Below, one piece after another: positions 40,408 to 48,975 of a stretch of 64,000 nt of DNA; the first letter of the stretch is position 1; every line of letters begins with the position of its first letter. The stretch lies in contig CP053915.1 of the NCBI GenBank assembly GCA_021496925.1, forward strand, positions 2,681,001 through 2,745,000, in the 5' to 3' direction. Origin of the DNA: Acidovorax sp. YS12. GTDB taxonomy: Bacteria; Pseudomonadota; Gammaproteobacteria; Burkholderiales; Burkholderiaceae_C. The notes below the pieces were generated by a model. It did no database searches and had not been told where the DNA came from. It worked only from the letters and a program-made list of their open reading frames with translations. The translations under genes and the position numbers were made by a program.

Positions 40408-41727
40408 ATGTGCGCCGCACAATACCGTGGCGCCCCCAACGACTCCGTACCACTTTCTATGCACGATGCCGCGCCCCCTCCGCTGCGCCCCCACCCGCCC
40501 GCGCGGCGCCTCCCGGCCTCACGGCCCCAACGCGGCAAGGGCCGCGCGGCACTGTGCATGCTGCTGCTCGCGGGCGCGCTCGGCGCCTGCTCGAAGCAGG
40601 GCGAGGCGCCCGCCCCCGCCGAGGCCGCGCCCGAGGTGGGCGTGGTCACGCTGCAGCAGCAGAACCAGCGGCTCGACACCGCGCTGCCCGGGCGCACGCG
40701 CGCCTCGCTGAGCGCCGAGGTGCGCCCCCAGGTCTCGGGCATCCTGCAAAAGCGCCTGTTCACCGAAGGCGCGCTGGTGCGCCAGGGCCAGCCGCTGTAC
40801 CAGATCGACGATGCCGCGCTGCGCGCCGCCGAGGCCAGCGCCCAGGCCGCGCTGGCCAGGGCCGAGGCCAGCGCGCGCACGCTGGAGGCCACGGCCCGGC
40901 GCAACGCGGAGCTGGTGAAGATCGACGCCATCAGCCAGCAGGCGCATGACGAAAGCCAGGCCGCGGCGGCGCAGGCGCGCTCCGACGTGGCGGTGGCCCG
41001 TGCCAGCCTGGAGACCGCGCGCATCAACCTCAAGTACAGCCGCATCGAGGCGCCGATCGCCGGCCGCACGGCGCTGTCCGCCGTGACGCCCGGCGCGCTG
41101 GTCACGGCCAACCAGGCGGGCGCCCTGACCACCATCGTGCAGCTCGACCCGCTGTACGTGGACTTCACGCAGTCGAGCACCGAGCTGCTGCAGCTGCAGC
41201 GCGAGATCGCGGCGGGGCGCTACGCCAGGGTGGACGGCGACAAGATCCCCGTGCGCATCCGCCTGGACGACGGCACCGAATACGCGCACCAGGGCAAGCT
41301 GGCGTTCTCGGGCGTGATCGTCAACGACACCATGGGCACCGTCACGCTGCGCGCCGTGGTGCCCAACCCGAAGGGCGAACTCATGCCCGGCATGTACGTG
41401 CAGGCGCTGCTGCCCACGGCGCTGGCGCCCGACGCGCTGCTGGTGCCCCAGCAGTCGGTGACGCGCGACCTCACAGGCCGCCCCAGCGTGCTCGTGGTCA
41501 AGGCGGGCGACGTGGTCGAGAAGCGCGACGTGGCGCTGGACCGCGCCATCGGCAGCCAGTGGCTGGTGCAGGACGGCCTGAAGACGGGCGAGCGCGTGGT
41601 GGTGGAGGGCTTCCAGCGCGTCAAGCCGGGCAGCGCGGTCAGGCCGGTGGAAATGGACATGAGCGCCAAGGCCGAGCGCAAGAGCCCGCCCGGCCAGCCG
41701 CCCGCATCCAGCAGCGCGGCCCGGTAG
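40408..41727 (+). CDS. RND efflux periplasmic adaptor (AcrA/MexA family)
   Basis: The 439-aa adaptor links the inner-membrane pump to the outer-membrane channel. A lipobox (L-G-A-C, near residue 60) follows an unusually long, Arg/Pro-rich N-terminal stretch. A lipoyl/barrel-sandwich domain, a coiled-coil hairpin rich in Ala/Arg/Glu, and beta-barrel and membrane-proximal domains come next. The start is uncertain. The ATG at 40408 has AGGAA close upstream, while an ATG at 40459 would give a shorter n-region. It is the first gene of a three-gene pump operon. No TetR or other local regulator is present. Confidence 0.88.
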   Translation: MCAAQYRGAPNDSVPLSMHDAAPPPLRPHPPARRLPASRPQRGKGRAALCMLLLAGALGACSKQGEAPAPAEAAPEVGVVTLQQQNQRLDTALPGRTRASLSAEVRPQVSGILQKRLFTEGALVRQGQPLYQIDDAALRAAEASAQAALARAEASARTLEATARRNAELVKIDAISQQAHDESQAAAAQARSDVAVARASLETARINLKYSRIEAPIAGRTALSAVTPGALVTANQAGALTTIVQLDPLYVDFTQSSTELLQLQREIAAGRYARVDGDKIPVRIRLDDGTEYAHQGKLAFSGVIVNDTMGTVTLRAVVPNPKGELMPGMYVQALLPTALAPDALLVPQQSVTRDLTGRPSVLVVKAGDVVEKRDVALDRAIGSQWLVQDGLKTGERVVVEGFQRVKPGSAVRPVEMDMSAKAERKSPPGQPPASSSAAR

Positions 41728-41740
41728 ACGAGGTACGGCC

Positions 41741-44700
41741 ATGGCGCAGTTCTTCATCAACCGGCCCATCTTCGCCTGGGTCATTGCCATCGTCATCATG
41801 CTCGCCGGGGCCCTGTCGATCAAGACGCTGCCCCTGGAGCAATACCCCGAGATCGCGCCGCCGCGCGTGACCATCGGCACGCAGTACACCGGCGCGTCGG
41901 CCGAGACGGTGGAAAACTCGGTCACGCAGATCCTGGAGCAGCAGATCAAGGGCATCGACAACATGCTCTACATGAACTCGACCAGCAATGCCTCGGGCCA
42001 GTCGCGCATCACGCTGACCTTCGCGCCAGGCACCAACATCGACGTGGCCCAGGTGCAGGTGCAGAACAAGATCCAGGGCGCGGTCAACCGCCTGCCCGAC
42101 ACCGTCAAGAGCCGGGGGGTGTTCATCAACAAGGGCGGGCAGGACTTCCTCGTTACCTACAGCTTCTATTCGGCCGATCCGGACATGGACGAGGTGGACA
42201 TCGGCGACTACATCAACAGCAACCTCGTCGATGTGATCGGCCGCATCGAGGGCGTGGGCGACATCAACGTCTTCGGCACCTTCTACGCCATGCGCATCTG
42301 GATGGACCCGGCGAAGATGGAGAAGTACCGCCTGATGCCATCGGATCTGGTGAACGCGCTGAACAACCAGAACGCCCAGGTCTCGGCGGGCCAGCTGGGC
42401 GCGCTGCCGGCGGTGAAGAACCAGCAGCTCAACGCCACCATCACGGCGCGCACCAAGCTCAAGACGCCCGAGCAGTTCGAGGCCATCGTGCTCAAGACCG
42501 CCACCGACGGCGCGGTCGTGACCATCAAGGACGTGGCGCGCGTCGAACTCGCGGCCGACAACCTGTCCATCCAGGCCAAGCTCAACGGCATGCGCGGCGC
42601 GGGCATGGGCATCATCCTGGCCGACGGCGCGAACGCCATGGCCGTGTCCGACGCGGTGGCCGCCAAGCTGGCCGAGCTCAAGCCCTACTTCCCGAACAAG
42701 ATCGACTACTTCGTCAGCTCCGACTCCACGCCCTTCGTGCGCGCGTCCATCCACGAGGTGGCCGTGGCGCTGGCCGAGGCCATGGCGCTGGTGGTGCTGG
42801 TGATGTTCCTGTTCCTGCAGAACCTGCGCGCCACGCTGATCCCGGCCATCGCCGTGCCAGTGGTGCTGCTGGGCACCTTCGGCGTGCTGTCGGCGGCGGG
42901 CTATTCCATCAACACGCTGACCATGTTCGCCATGGTGCTAGCCATCGGCCTGCTGGTGGACGACGCCATCGTCGTCGTCGAGAACGTGGAGCGCGTGATG
43001 CACGACACGGGCCAGTCGGCCAAGGAGGCCACGCGCGCCTCGATGAAGGAGATCACGCCGGCGCTGGTGGGCATCGGCGTCACGCTCTCCGCCGTGTTCG
43101 TGCCCATGGCCTTCTTCGGCGGCTCCACGGGGGTGATCTACCGCCAGTTCTCCATCACCATCGTCGCCGCCATGGCGCTGTCGGTGTTCGTGGCGCTCAC
43201 GCTCACCCCGGCGCTGTGCGCCACCATCCTGAAGCCGCCGGTGGCCCAGGGCCACGGGCCGCTGCGCACCGGGCTGCTGGGCGTGTCGGACCGCTTCTTC
43301 CGCTGGTTCAACCACGGCTTCGACGCCACGGCCGCGCGCTACCAGGGCACCGTGGCCTACACGCTGCGCCGCACCAGGCGCATGGTGCTGGTCTTCATCG
43401 GCGTGTGCGCGGCGGTGGCACTGCTGATGCACCGGCTGCCCACCTCGTTCCTGCCCGACGAGGACCAGGGCTTCCTGTACGTGAACGTCAACCTGCCCTC
43501 CGGCGCCGCCGATGCGCGGCTGCAGGACGTGCTCGACCAGACGCGCGCGTACCTGCTGCGGCAGCCGGAGATCCTGAGCTTCTACCAGGTCTCGGGCCTG
43601 AACGGCGACCAGAGCTCGGCGCGCGGCTTCATCCGCCTCAAGCCCTGGAGCGAGCGCCCGCTGGCCGCGCAGTCGGCCGCCGCCGTGGCCCAGCGCGCGA
43701 CCAAGGAGCTCGGCGCGATCCGCGACGCGCGCGTGATCATCGTGCTGCCGCCCGCCGTGCGCGGCCTGGGCGCGAGCTCGGGCTTCAACTTCATGCTCAA
43801 GGACATCAACGCCGTGGGCCACGAGGCGCTGCTGGCCGCGCGCGACCGCGTACTCGACGCCATGCGCCAGCATGGCGAGCTGACCGGCGTGCGCACCACC
43901 AACCTGGAGGACGCGACCGAGCTGCGCCTGGACATCGACGACCGCAAGGCCGCGGCCCTGGGCCTGTCGTACAGCGACATCAACAGCGTGCTCTCCAGCG
44001 CCATGGGGGGCACCTACGTGAACGACTTCCTGAACAACAGCCGCGTCAAGCGCGTCTACATCCAGGGCGACGCGCCGCACCGCATGCTGCCGCAGGACAT
44101 CGCCAAATGGACGGTGCGCAACCAGAACGGCGAAATGGTGCCCTTCGGCGCCTTCTCCCGCACCTACTGGGCCTACGGCTCGCCGCAGCTCATGCGCTAC
44201 AACGGCAGCCCGGCCTACGAGTTCGAGGGCCGCGCCGCGCCCGGCGTCAGCTCGGGCACGGCCATGCAGATCGTGGAAGACATCCTCAAGACCCTGCCGC
44301 CCGGCATTGGCTACGAGTGGACCGGCGCCTCGCTGCAGGAGCGCCAGTCGGGCGCGCAGGCACCGCTGCTCTACGCCATCTCGATCCTGTTCGTGTTCCT
44401 TTGCCTGGCGGCGCTGTACGAGAGCTGGACCGTGCCGCTGTCGGTGATGCTGGCCGTGCCGCTGGGCGTGGTGGGCGCGCTGCTGTTCACCTCGCTGCGC
44501 GGCCTGACCAACGACGTGTACTTCCAGGTGGGCCTGCTGACCACCGTGGGCCTGGCGGCGAAGAACGCCATCCTGATCGTCGAATTCGCCGTGCAGTTGC
44601 AGGAGCAGGGCCGGAGCGTGTTCGACGCCACGGTGGCGGCCGTGCGGCTGCGCCTGCGCCCCATCCTGATGACCTCGCTGGCCTTCGGCTTCGGCGTGAT

Positions 44701-44884
44701 TCCGCTGGCCATCGGCACCGGCGCGGGCGCGGGCGGGCGCAACGCCATCGGCACGGCCGTGCTCGGCGGCATGGCCGCCTCCACGGTACTGGGCATCTTC
44801 CTGGTGCCGGTGTTCTTCCTGCTGGTGCGCAGCTGGTTCAAGAGCCGCTCGCGCCACGACGACGCACCGGAGAGCGCGGCATGA
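41741..44884 (+). CDS. RND multidrug efflux pump, inner-membrane transporter (AcrB/MexB family)
   Basis: This 1047-aa proton-driven transporter has the twelve-helix, two-large-loop design of the hydrophobe/amphiphile efflux-1 family. The N-terminus F-F-I-N-R-P-I-F-A-W-V is typical. The fourth helix contains the proton-relay pair in V-D-D-A-I-V-V-V-E-N. The length matches AcrB (1049). It follows the adaptor gene by 13 nt and overlaps the outer-membrane gene by 4 nt (ATGA). The drug spectrum cannot be deduced. Confidence 0.94.
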   Translation: MAQFFINRPIFAWVIAIVIMLAGALSIKTLPLEQYPEIAPPRVTIGTQYTGASAETVENSVTQILEQQIKGIDNMLYMNSTSNASGQSRITLTFAPGTNIDVAQVQVQNKIQGAVNRLPDTVKSRGVFINKGGQDFLVTYSFYSADPDMDEVDIGDYINSNLVDVIGRIEGVGDINVFGTFYAMRIWMDPAKMEKYRLMPSDLVNALNNQNAQVSAGQLGALPAVKNQQLNATITARTKLKTPEQFEAIVLKTATDGAVVTIKDVARVELAADNLSIQAKLNGMRGAGMGIILADGANAMAVSDAVAAKLAELKPYFPNKIDYFVSSDSTPFVRASIHEVAVALAEAMALVVLVMFLFLQNLRATLIPAIAVPVVLLGTFGVLSAAGYSINTLTMFAMVLAIGLLVDDAIVVVENVERVMHDTGQSAKEATRASMKEITPALVGIGVTLSAVFVPMAFFGGSTGVIYRQFSITIVAAMALSVFVALTLTPALCATILKPPVAQGHGPLRTGLLGVSDRFFRWFNHGFDATAARYQGTVAYTLRRTRRMVLVFIGVCAAVALLMHRLPTSFLPDEDQGFLYVNVNLPSGAADARLQDVLDQTRAYLLRQPEILSFYQVSGLNGDQSSARGFIRLKPWSERPLAAQSAAAVAQRATKELGAIRDARVIIVLPPAVRGLGASSGFNFMLKDINAVGHEALLAARDRVLDAMRQHGELTGVRTTNLEDATELRLDIDDRKAAALGLSYSDINSVLSSAMGGTYVNDFLNNSRVKRVYIQGDAPHRMLPQDIAKWTVRNQNGEMVPFGAFSRTYWAYGSPQLMRYNGSPAYEFEGRAAPGVSSGTAMQIVEDILKTLPPGIGYEWTGASLQERQSGAQAPLLYAISILFVFLCLAALYESWTVPLSVMLAVPLGVVGALLFTSLRGLTNDVYFQVGLLTTVGLAAKNAILIVEFAVQLQEQGRSVFDATVAAVRLRLRPILMTSLAFGFGVIPLAIGTGAGAGGRNAIGTAVLGGMAASTVLGIFLVPVFFLLVRSWFKSRSRHDDAPESAA

Positions 44885-46290
44885 CGGCGAAACCCCTTCT
44901 TTGCACGGCAGCGCTGCTGCTCGCGGGCTGCAACCTCGCGCCCACGCACCAGACGCCGCCGCTGCCCGTTCCGGAGACCGTCTCCGCCCAGGACGCGCCC
45001 GCGCAGGCGGGCGAAGCCGCCCTGCAGGAAGCCCACGGCATGCAGTGGCTGCAAGCGGCCGAGCTGCGCGAGGTCGTGGCCCTGGCGCTGACGCACAACC
45101 GCGACCTGCGCGTGGCGGTGGAAAACATCGAGAAGGCCCGCGCCCAGTACGGCATCACCCGCGCCGACCTGCTGCCCGGCGTCAACGCCCAGGCCCAGGC
45201 CAGCCGCGCCCGCACCGCCGCCGACCTGAACGCCAGCGGCAGCGCCACGCTGGCCACGCAGTACACGGCGCAGCTCGGCTTCGCCAGCTACGAGCTCGAC
45301 CTGTGGGGGCGCGTGCGCAACCTGAACGAAGCGGCGCTGCAGCAATTCCTGCAAAGCCAGGAGAACCAGCGCAACGTGCGCATCGGCCTGGTGGCCGACG
45401 TGGCCAATGCCTGGCTCACCCTCGCGGCCGACCAGGCGCGCCTGCAACTGGCCCGCGACACCCTGGCCAGCCGCGCCAAGGCGCTGGAACTGACGCAGCG
45501 CATGCACCAGCTCGGCGCCACCTCGGGCCTGGTGCTGGCGCAGAACCAGACCACGGTGGACACCGCGCGCGGCGACGTGGCCAGCACCACCGCCCAGGTC
45601 GAGCGCGACCGCAACGTGCTGCAACTGCTGGCGGGCGGACCCGTGCCGGAACGCCTGCTGCCCACCGCCCAAACCCTGGGGCTGCGGGAATCGGCCGACG
45701 TGGCCGCGCTGCGCCCCGTGCCAGTCCCGCTGCCCTCCAGCGTGCTGCTGCAGCGCCCCGACGTACAGGCGGCCGAGAGCGCCCTGCGCGCCATGGACGC
45801 CAACATCGGCGCGGCGCGCGCGGCACTGCTCCCCACCATCAGCCTCACGGCCAGCATGGGCACGGGCAGCACCGAACTGGAGCGCCTGTTCAGCAGCGGC
45901 AACGGCACCTGGAGCTTCGTGCCGCTGGTGCGCCTGCCCCTCTTCGACGCGGGGCGCAACCGCGCCGGCGTGCAGGTGGCCGAAAGCAACCAGCGCATCG
46001 CCGTGGCGCAGTACGAGAAAGCGGTGCAGACGGCGTTCCGCGAAACCGCCGACGTGCTGGCCGACCGGGCGCAGTGGAGCGAGCGCCTGGCGGCCCAGGC
46101 CAGCATGGTGGCGAATACGCAGAAGGCGTTCGACCTGTCGGACGCGCGCTTCAAGGCCGGGGTGGACAACTACCTCGCGGTGCTGGACGCGCAGCGCAGC
46201 CTCTACGCCGCGCAGCAGACGCTGATCGGCCTGCGCCTGTCGGAACAGGTCAACCGCGTGACGCTGTGGAAGGTGCTCGGCGGGGAGTGA
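44881..46290 (+). CDS. Outer-membrane efflux lipoprotein, OprM/NodT family
   Basis: The 469-aa TolC-like channel has a lipobox L-L-A-G-C (Cys17) and two repeated long helical OEP domains. Characteristic motifs are S-Y-E-L-D-L-W-G-R and, in the second half, R-P-D-V-Q-A-A-E-S-A-L. It completes the RND tripartite pump and its start overlaps the transporter stop codon. An R1 repeat follows the stop codon, between this and the convergent mvaB gene. Confidence 0.92.
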   Translation: MTAKPLLCTAALLLAGCNLAPTHQTPPLPVPETVSAQDAPAQAGEAALQEAHGMQWLQAAELREVVALALTHNRDLRVAVENIEKARAQYGITRADLLPGVNAQAQASRARTAADLNASGSATLATQYTAQLGFASYELDLWGRVRNLNEAALQQFLQSQENQRNVRIGLVADVANAWLTLAADQARLQLARDTLASRAKALELTQRMHQLGATSGLVLAQNQTTVDTARGDVASTTAQVERDRNVLQLLAGGPVPERLLPTAQTLGLRESADVAALRPVPVPLPSSVLLQRPDVQAAESALRAMDANIGAARAALLPTISLTASMGTGSTELERLFSSGNGTWSFVPLVRLPLFDAGRNRAGVQVAESNQRIAVAQYEKAVQTAFRETADVLADRAQWSERLAAQASMVANTQKAFDLSDARFKAGVDNYLAVLDAQRSLYAAQQTLIGLRLSEQVNRVTLWKVLGGE

Positions 46291-46364
46291 ACTACCGCGC
46301 CATTTTTGAATGAAAATGGCTTCCAGCCCTTGCCAGGCAAGCGCTAGCAGCTATTAAATCAGGA
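46291..46364. repeat. R1 repeat between convergent genes
   Basis: TTGCCAGGCAAGCGCTAGCAG followed by CTATTAAAT is preceded by TGAATGAAAATGGC. The copy fills the 79-nt gap between the efflux channel and mvaB. It carries a short GCGC-centred arm and may act as a two-way terminator. Confidence 0.7.
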
Positions 46365-46369
46365 GTTCT

Positions 46370-47278
46370 TCACCCCGCGCGCTTGTTCAGCAGCGCCACG
46401 GCCACGCGCGAGCCGCTCTTGCGGCCGAGGAAATCGCTGATGTACGCGCCCGCATCGACCAGCTTGTCCAGGTCGATGCCGGTCTCGATGCCCATGCCGT
46501 GCAGCAGGTACACCAGGTCCTCGGTGGCCACGTTGCCCGTGGCGCCCTTGGCATAGGGGCAGCCGCCCAGGCCCGCCACCGAGGACTGGAAGTTCCACAC
46601 GCCCAGCTCCAGCGCCGCCAGCGTGTTCGACAGCGCCTGGCCGTAGGTGTCGTGGAAGTGGCCCGACACGGCATCGAGTTCGTAGTGCTGCAGCGCCGCC
46701 GCGATGGCGCGCTGCACCTTCAGCGGCGTGCCCACGCCGATGGTGTCGGCCACGTCCACGCGCTGCACGCCGATGCCCTTCATCAGCCCCGCCAGGTAGG
46801 CCACGCGCTCGGGCGCGATCTCGCCCTCGTAGGGGCAGCCCACGGTGCAGCTCATGGCGCCGCGCACGGCCACGCCCGCGGCGCGCGCCGCCTCGGCCAC
46901 CGGCGCGAAGCGCTCGATGCTCTCGGCGATGGAGCAGTTGATGTTTTTCTGGCTGAACGCCTCGCTGGCGGCGCCGAAGACGACGATTTCGTCGGGCCGG
47001 TCGGCCACGGCCGCCTCCCAGCCCTTGAGGTTGGGCGTGAGCACGCTGTAGCGCACGCCCGCCCGGCGCGCGATGCCGGACATGACGGCGTGGTTGTCCG
47101 CCATCTGCGGCACCCACTTGGGGCTGACGTAGCTGGTCACCTCGATCTCGCGCAGACCGGCGTCCTGCAGGCGCTGCACCAGGCCGATCTTGACGTCGCT
47201 GGGCACGGCCTGCTTCTCATTCTGCAGGCCGTCGCGCGGGCCTACGTCGATGATGCGTACGCGGGAGGGGGTGTTCAT
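46370..47278 (-). CDS. mvaB: Hydroxymethylglutaryl-CoA lyase
   Basis: The 302-aa enzyme cleaves HMG-CoA to acetoacetate and acetyl-CoA, the last step of leucine breakdown. The N-terminal D-V-G-P-R-D-G-L-Q-N-E carries metal and substrate residues. The catalytic Cys region is G-G-C-P-Y-A-K-G-A-T-G-N and the metal His pair lies in H-F-H-D-T-Y-G-Q. The ATG at 47278 has AGGAG 7 nt upstream. It lies downstream of the other leucine genes but is separated from mccA by an envelope gene. Confidence 0.95.
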   Translation of the reverse strand: MNTPSRVRIIDVGPRDGLQNEKQAVPSDVKIGLVQRLQDAGLREIEVTSYVSPKWVPQMADNHAVMSGIARRAGVRYSVLTPNLKGWEAAVADRPDEIVVFGAASEAFSQKNINCSIAESIERFAPVAEAARAAGVAVRGAMSCTVGCPYEGEIAPERVAYLAGLMKGIGVQRVDVADTIGVGTPLKVQRAIAAALQHYELDAVSGHFHDTYGQALSNTLAALELGVWNFQSSVAGLGGCPYAKGATGNVATEDLVYLLHGMGIETGIDLDKLVDAGAYISDFLGRKSGSRVAVALLNKRAG

Positions 47279-47298
47279 GGTCGGGCTCCTGGAGGGGG

Positions 47299-48900
47299 TC
47301 AATGCGGCGGCCCGCCCTGGGCGCGCACGTCGCAGGCATCGGCCTGGGCGCGCGCGCGGTAGGGCTGGCCGCCGAGCAGGGGTTCGGGCGCATCCTGCGG
47401 TGCGCCCAGCGAGGGGTAGCCGGTGGCGCTGCCGTAGCCCAGCAGGTCGGCCACGGTGGCGGCGAAGACGCGGTTGTCCAGGCGCGGCAGGCCGTCGGGC
47501 GCGGGCTGCGCGTGGCGCGCCAGTTGTGCGGCCCAGGCGGGCTGGGCGGCGCGGAAGGCGGCGTTGCTCCAGGCCAGCAGCGGCACCTCGTAGGCGCTGC
47601 GCGCGCTGCCGTGGGTGTAGTTGCCGCCGCAGTCGAGCAGGTTCAGGCCGTGGTCGGACAGGTACAGCAGCACCGCGCGGCGGCCCTGGCCCTCGGCCTG
47701 CAGCAGGCCGATCCACTGCGCCAGCAGTTCGCTGGCGTAGGCGATGCTGTTGTCGTACACGTCGTCCCAGTGCGCGCGCTCGGGCGGATAGCGCTTGCCG
47801 GTGCGCGGGTGGCTGCCGTAGGTGTGCACGGTCACCAGCAGCGGCTGGCTGCTGGCGCGCGCCTCGGCCAGCGCCTGCTGCAGCAGCGGGGTGAGGGCGC
47901 CGTCGTACTCGCCGTCGGGCAGGTTCACGTACCAGTCGGAGCGCTGGCGGTAGGCGGCGTGGAAGAACGTCTCCGCGGTGCCCGAAGTGCTCTGGTTGCT
48001 GAACGTGGCGACGCGGAAGCCCGCCGCGCGCGCCCAGTCCAGGTAGGTGGGCAGGCCCTGCGGCGGCAGGTGCTCCAGCCCCTGGCCGCTGAGCAGCACG
48101 GGCAGCGCGAGCGCGGTGTTGTTGCCGTTGGCCAGCACGGGCAGCGCCTGCACATCCGCCTGCAGGGGGCGCAGGGCGGCGTTGGTGTCGTGCCCGCCGT
48201 AGCCCAGCAGCGACCAGCGGTGCGCGCTGGCGCTCTCGCCGATCACCAGCACGATCAGGTCGGCGCGCGCCGGCGCGGCGGGCGCGGCCACGCGCGGCAC
48301 GGCGAAGATCTGGTGCGACGCCACCTGCTGGCGCGCATAGGACTCGAACATGGCCACGGGGTAGACGCGGTTGATCTTGCGCAGCGTGGCCTCGACGCTG
48401 TCGCCCTTGAACGCCGACACCACGCCCCAGGCCACCCAGACCAGCCCCAGCAGCGCCAGCACGCGGCGCCAGGCCTTGCGCCGCACCGGCCGCGCGCGCC
48501 GCGCCAGCCACCAGGCCACGGCGGCGGCGGGCGCCAGCCAGGCCAGCAGCCACAGCGCATCGCGCCAGCGCCACGAGGCGGCGTACTCCACCGCCTCCTG
48601 CGCATGCGAGCCGAACAGCGTGAACCAGAAGTATTCGTCGGGCGCGGAGCGCACGGCCAGGAAGTAGCCCAGGTACACGGCGCCGATCAGCACCAGCAGC
48701 CACGCCGCCGCCTGCCCCGCGCGGCGCCACAGGAACACCGGCGCCAGCACCGCGGCCGACACCACGGTATCGAGCAGGGTGCGCCCGCTGGGCCACATCC
48801 ACAGCACGGGGCTGCACAGGAACCACCAGGCCAGCGCCAGCCGCCACAGCGGCGGCGCCGGAGAATCGTCCTGGGAGGGAGGGGTCGGGAGTAACTGCAT
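47299..48900 (-). CDS. Phosphoethanolamine-transferase-like membrane sulfatase-fold protein
   Basis: The 533-aa protein has about five N-terminal membrane helices (to about residue 160) and a periplasmic alkaline-phosphatase/sulfatase domain. Metal and nucleophile motifs follow the EptA pattern: V-I-G-E-S-A-S-A-H-R-W, the Thr in N-N-T-A-L-A-L-P, and S-D-H-G-L-N. EptA-type enzymes move phosphoethanolamine from phosphatidylethanolamine to lipid A, lowering surface charge; other acceptors are possible. It has no metabolic link to the leucine genes on both sides. The start at 48900 is the ATG before the first helix; the Shine-Dalgarno is weak. Confidence 0.83.
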   Translation of the reverse strand: MQLLPTPPSQDDSPAPPLWRLALAWWFLCSPVLWMWPSGRTLLDTVVSAAVLAPVFLWRRAGQAAAWLLVLIGAVYLGYFLAVRSAPDEYFWFTLFGSHAQEAVEYAASWRWRDALWLLAWLAPAAAVAWWLARRARPVRRKAWRRVLALLGLVWVAWGVVSAFKGDSVEATLRKINRVYPVAMFESYARQQVASHQIFAVPRVAAPAAPARADLIVLVIGESASAHRWSLLGYGGHDTNAALRPLQADVQALPVLANGNNTALALPVLLSGQGLEHLPPQGLPTYLDWARAAGFRVATFSNQSTSGTAETFFHAAYRQRSDWYVNLPDGEYDGALTPLLQQALAEARASSQPLLVTVHTYGSHPRTGKRYPPERAHWDDVYDNSIAYASELLAQWIGLLQAEGQGRRAVLLYLSDHGLNLLDCGGNYTHGSARSAYEVPLLAWSNAAFRAAQPAWAAQLARHAQPAPDGLPRLDNRVFAATVADLLGYGSATGYPSLGAPQDAPEPLLGGQPYRARAQADACDVRAQGGPPH

Positions 48901-48975
48901 AAACGATCGGCCGCGCCGCGCCGGGCAAAAAAGCAACCCCCGAGCGTACCGCGCCGTCAGAGCGTGTTCACGCTC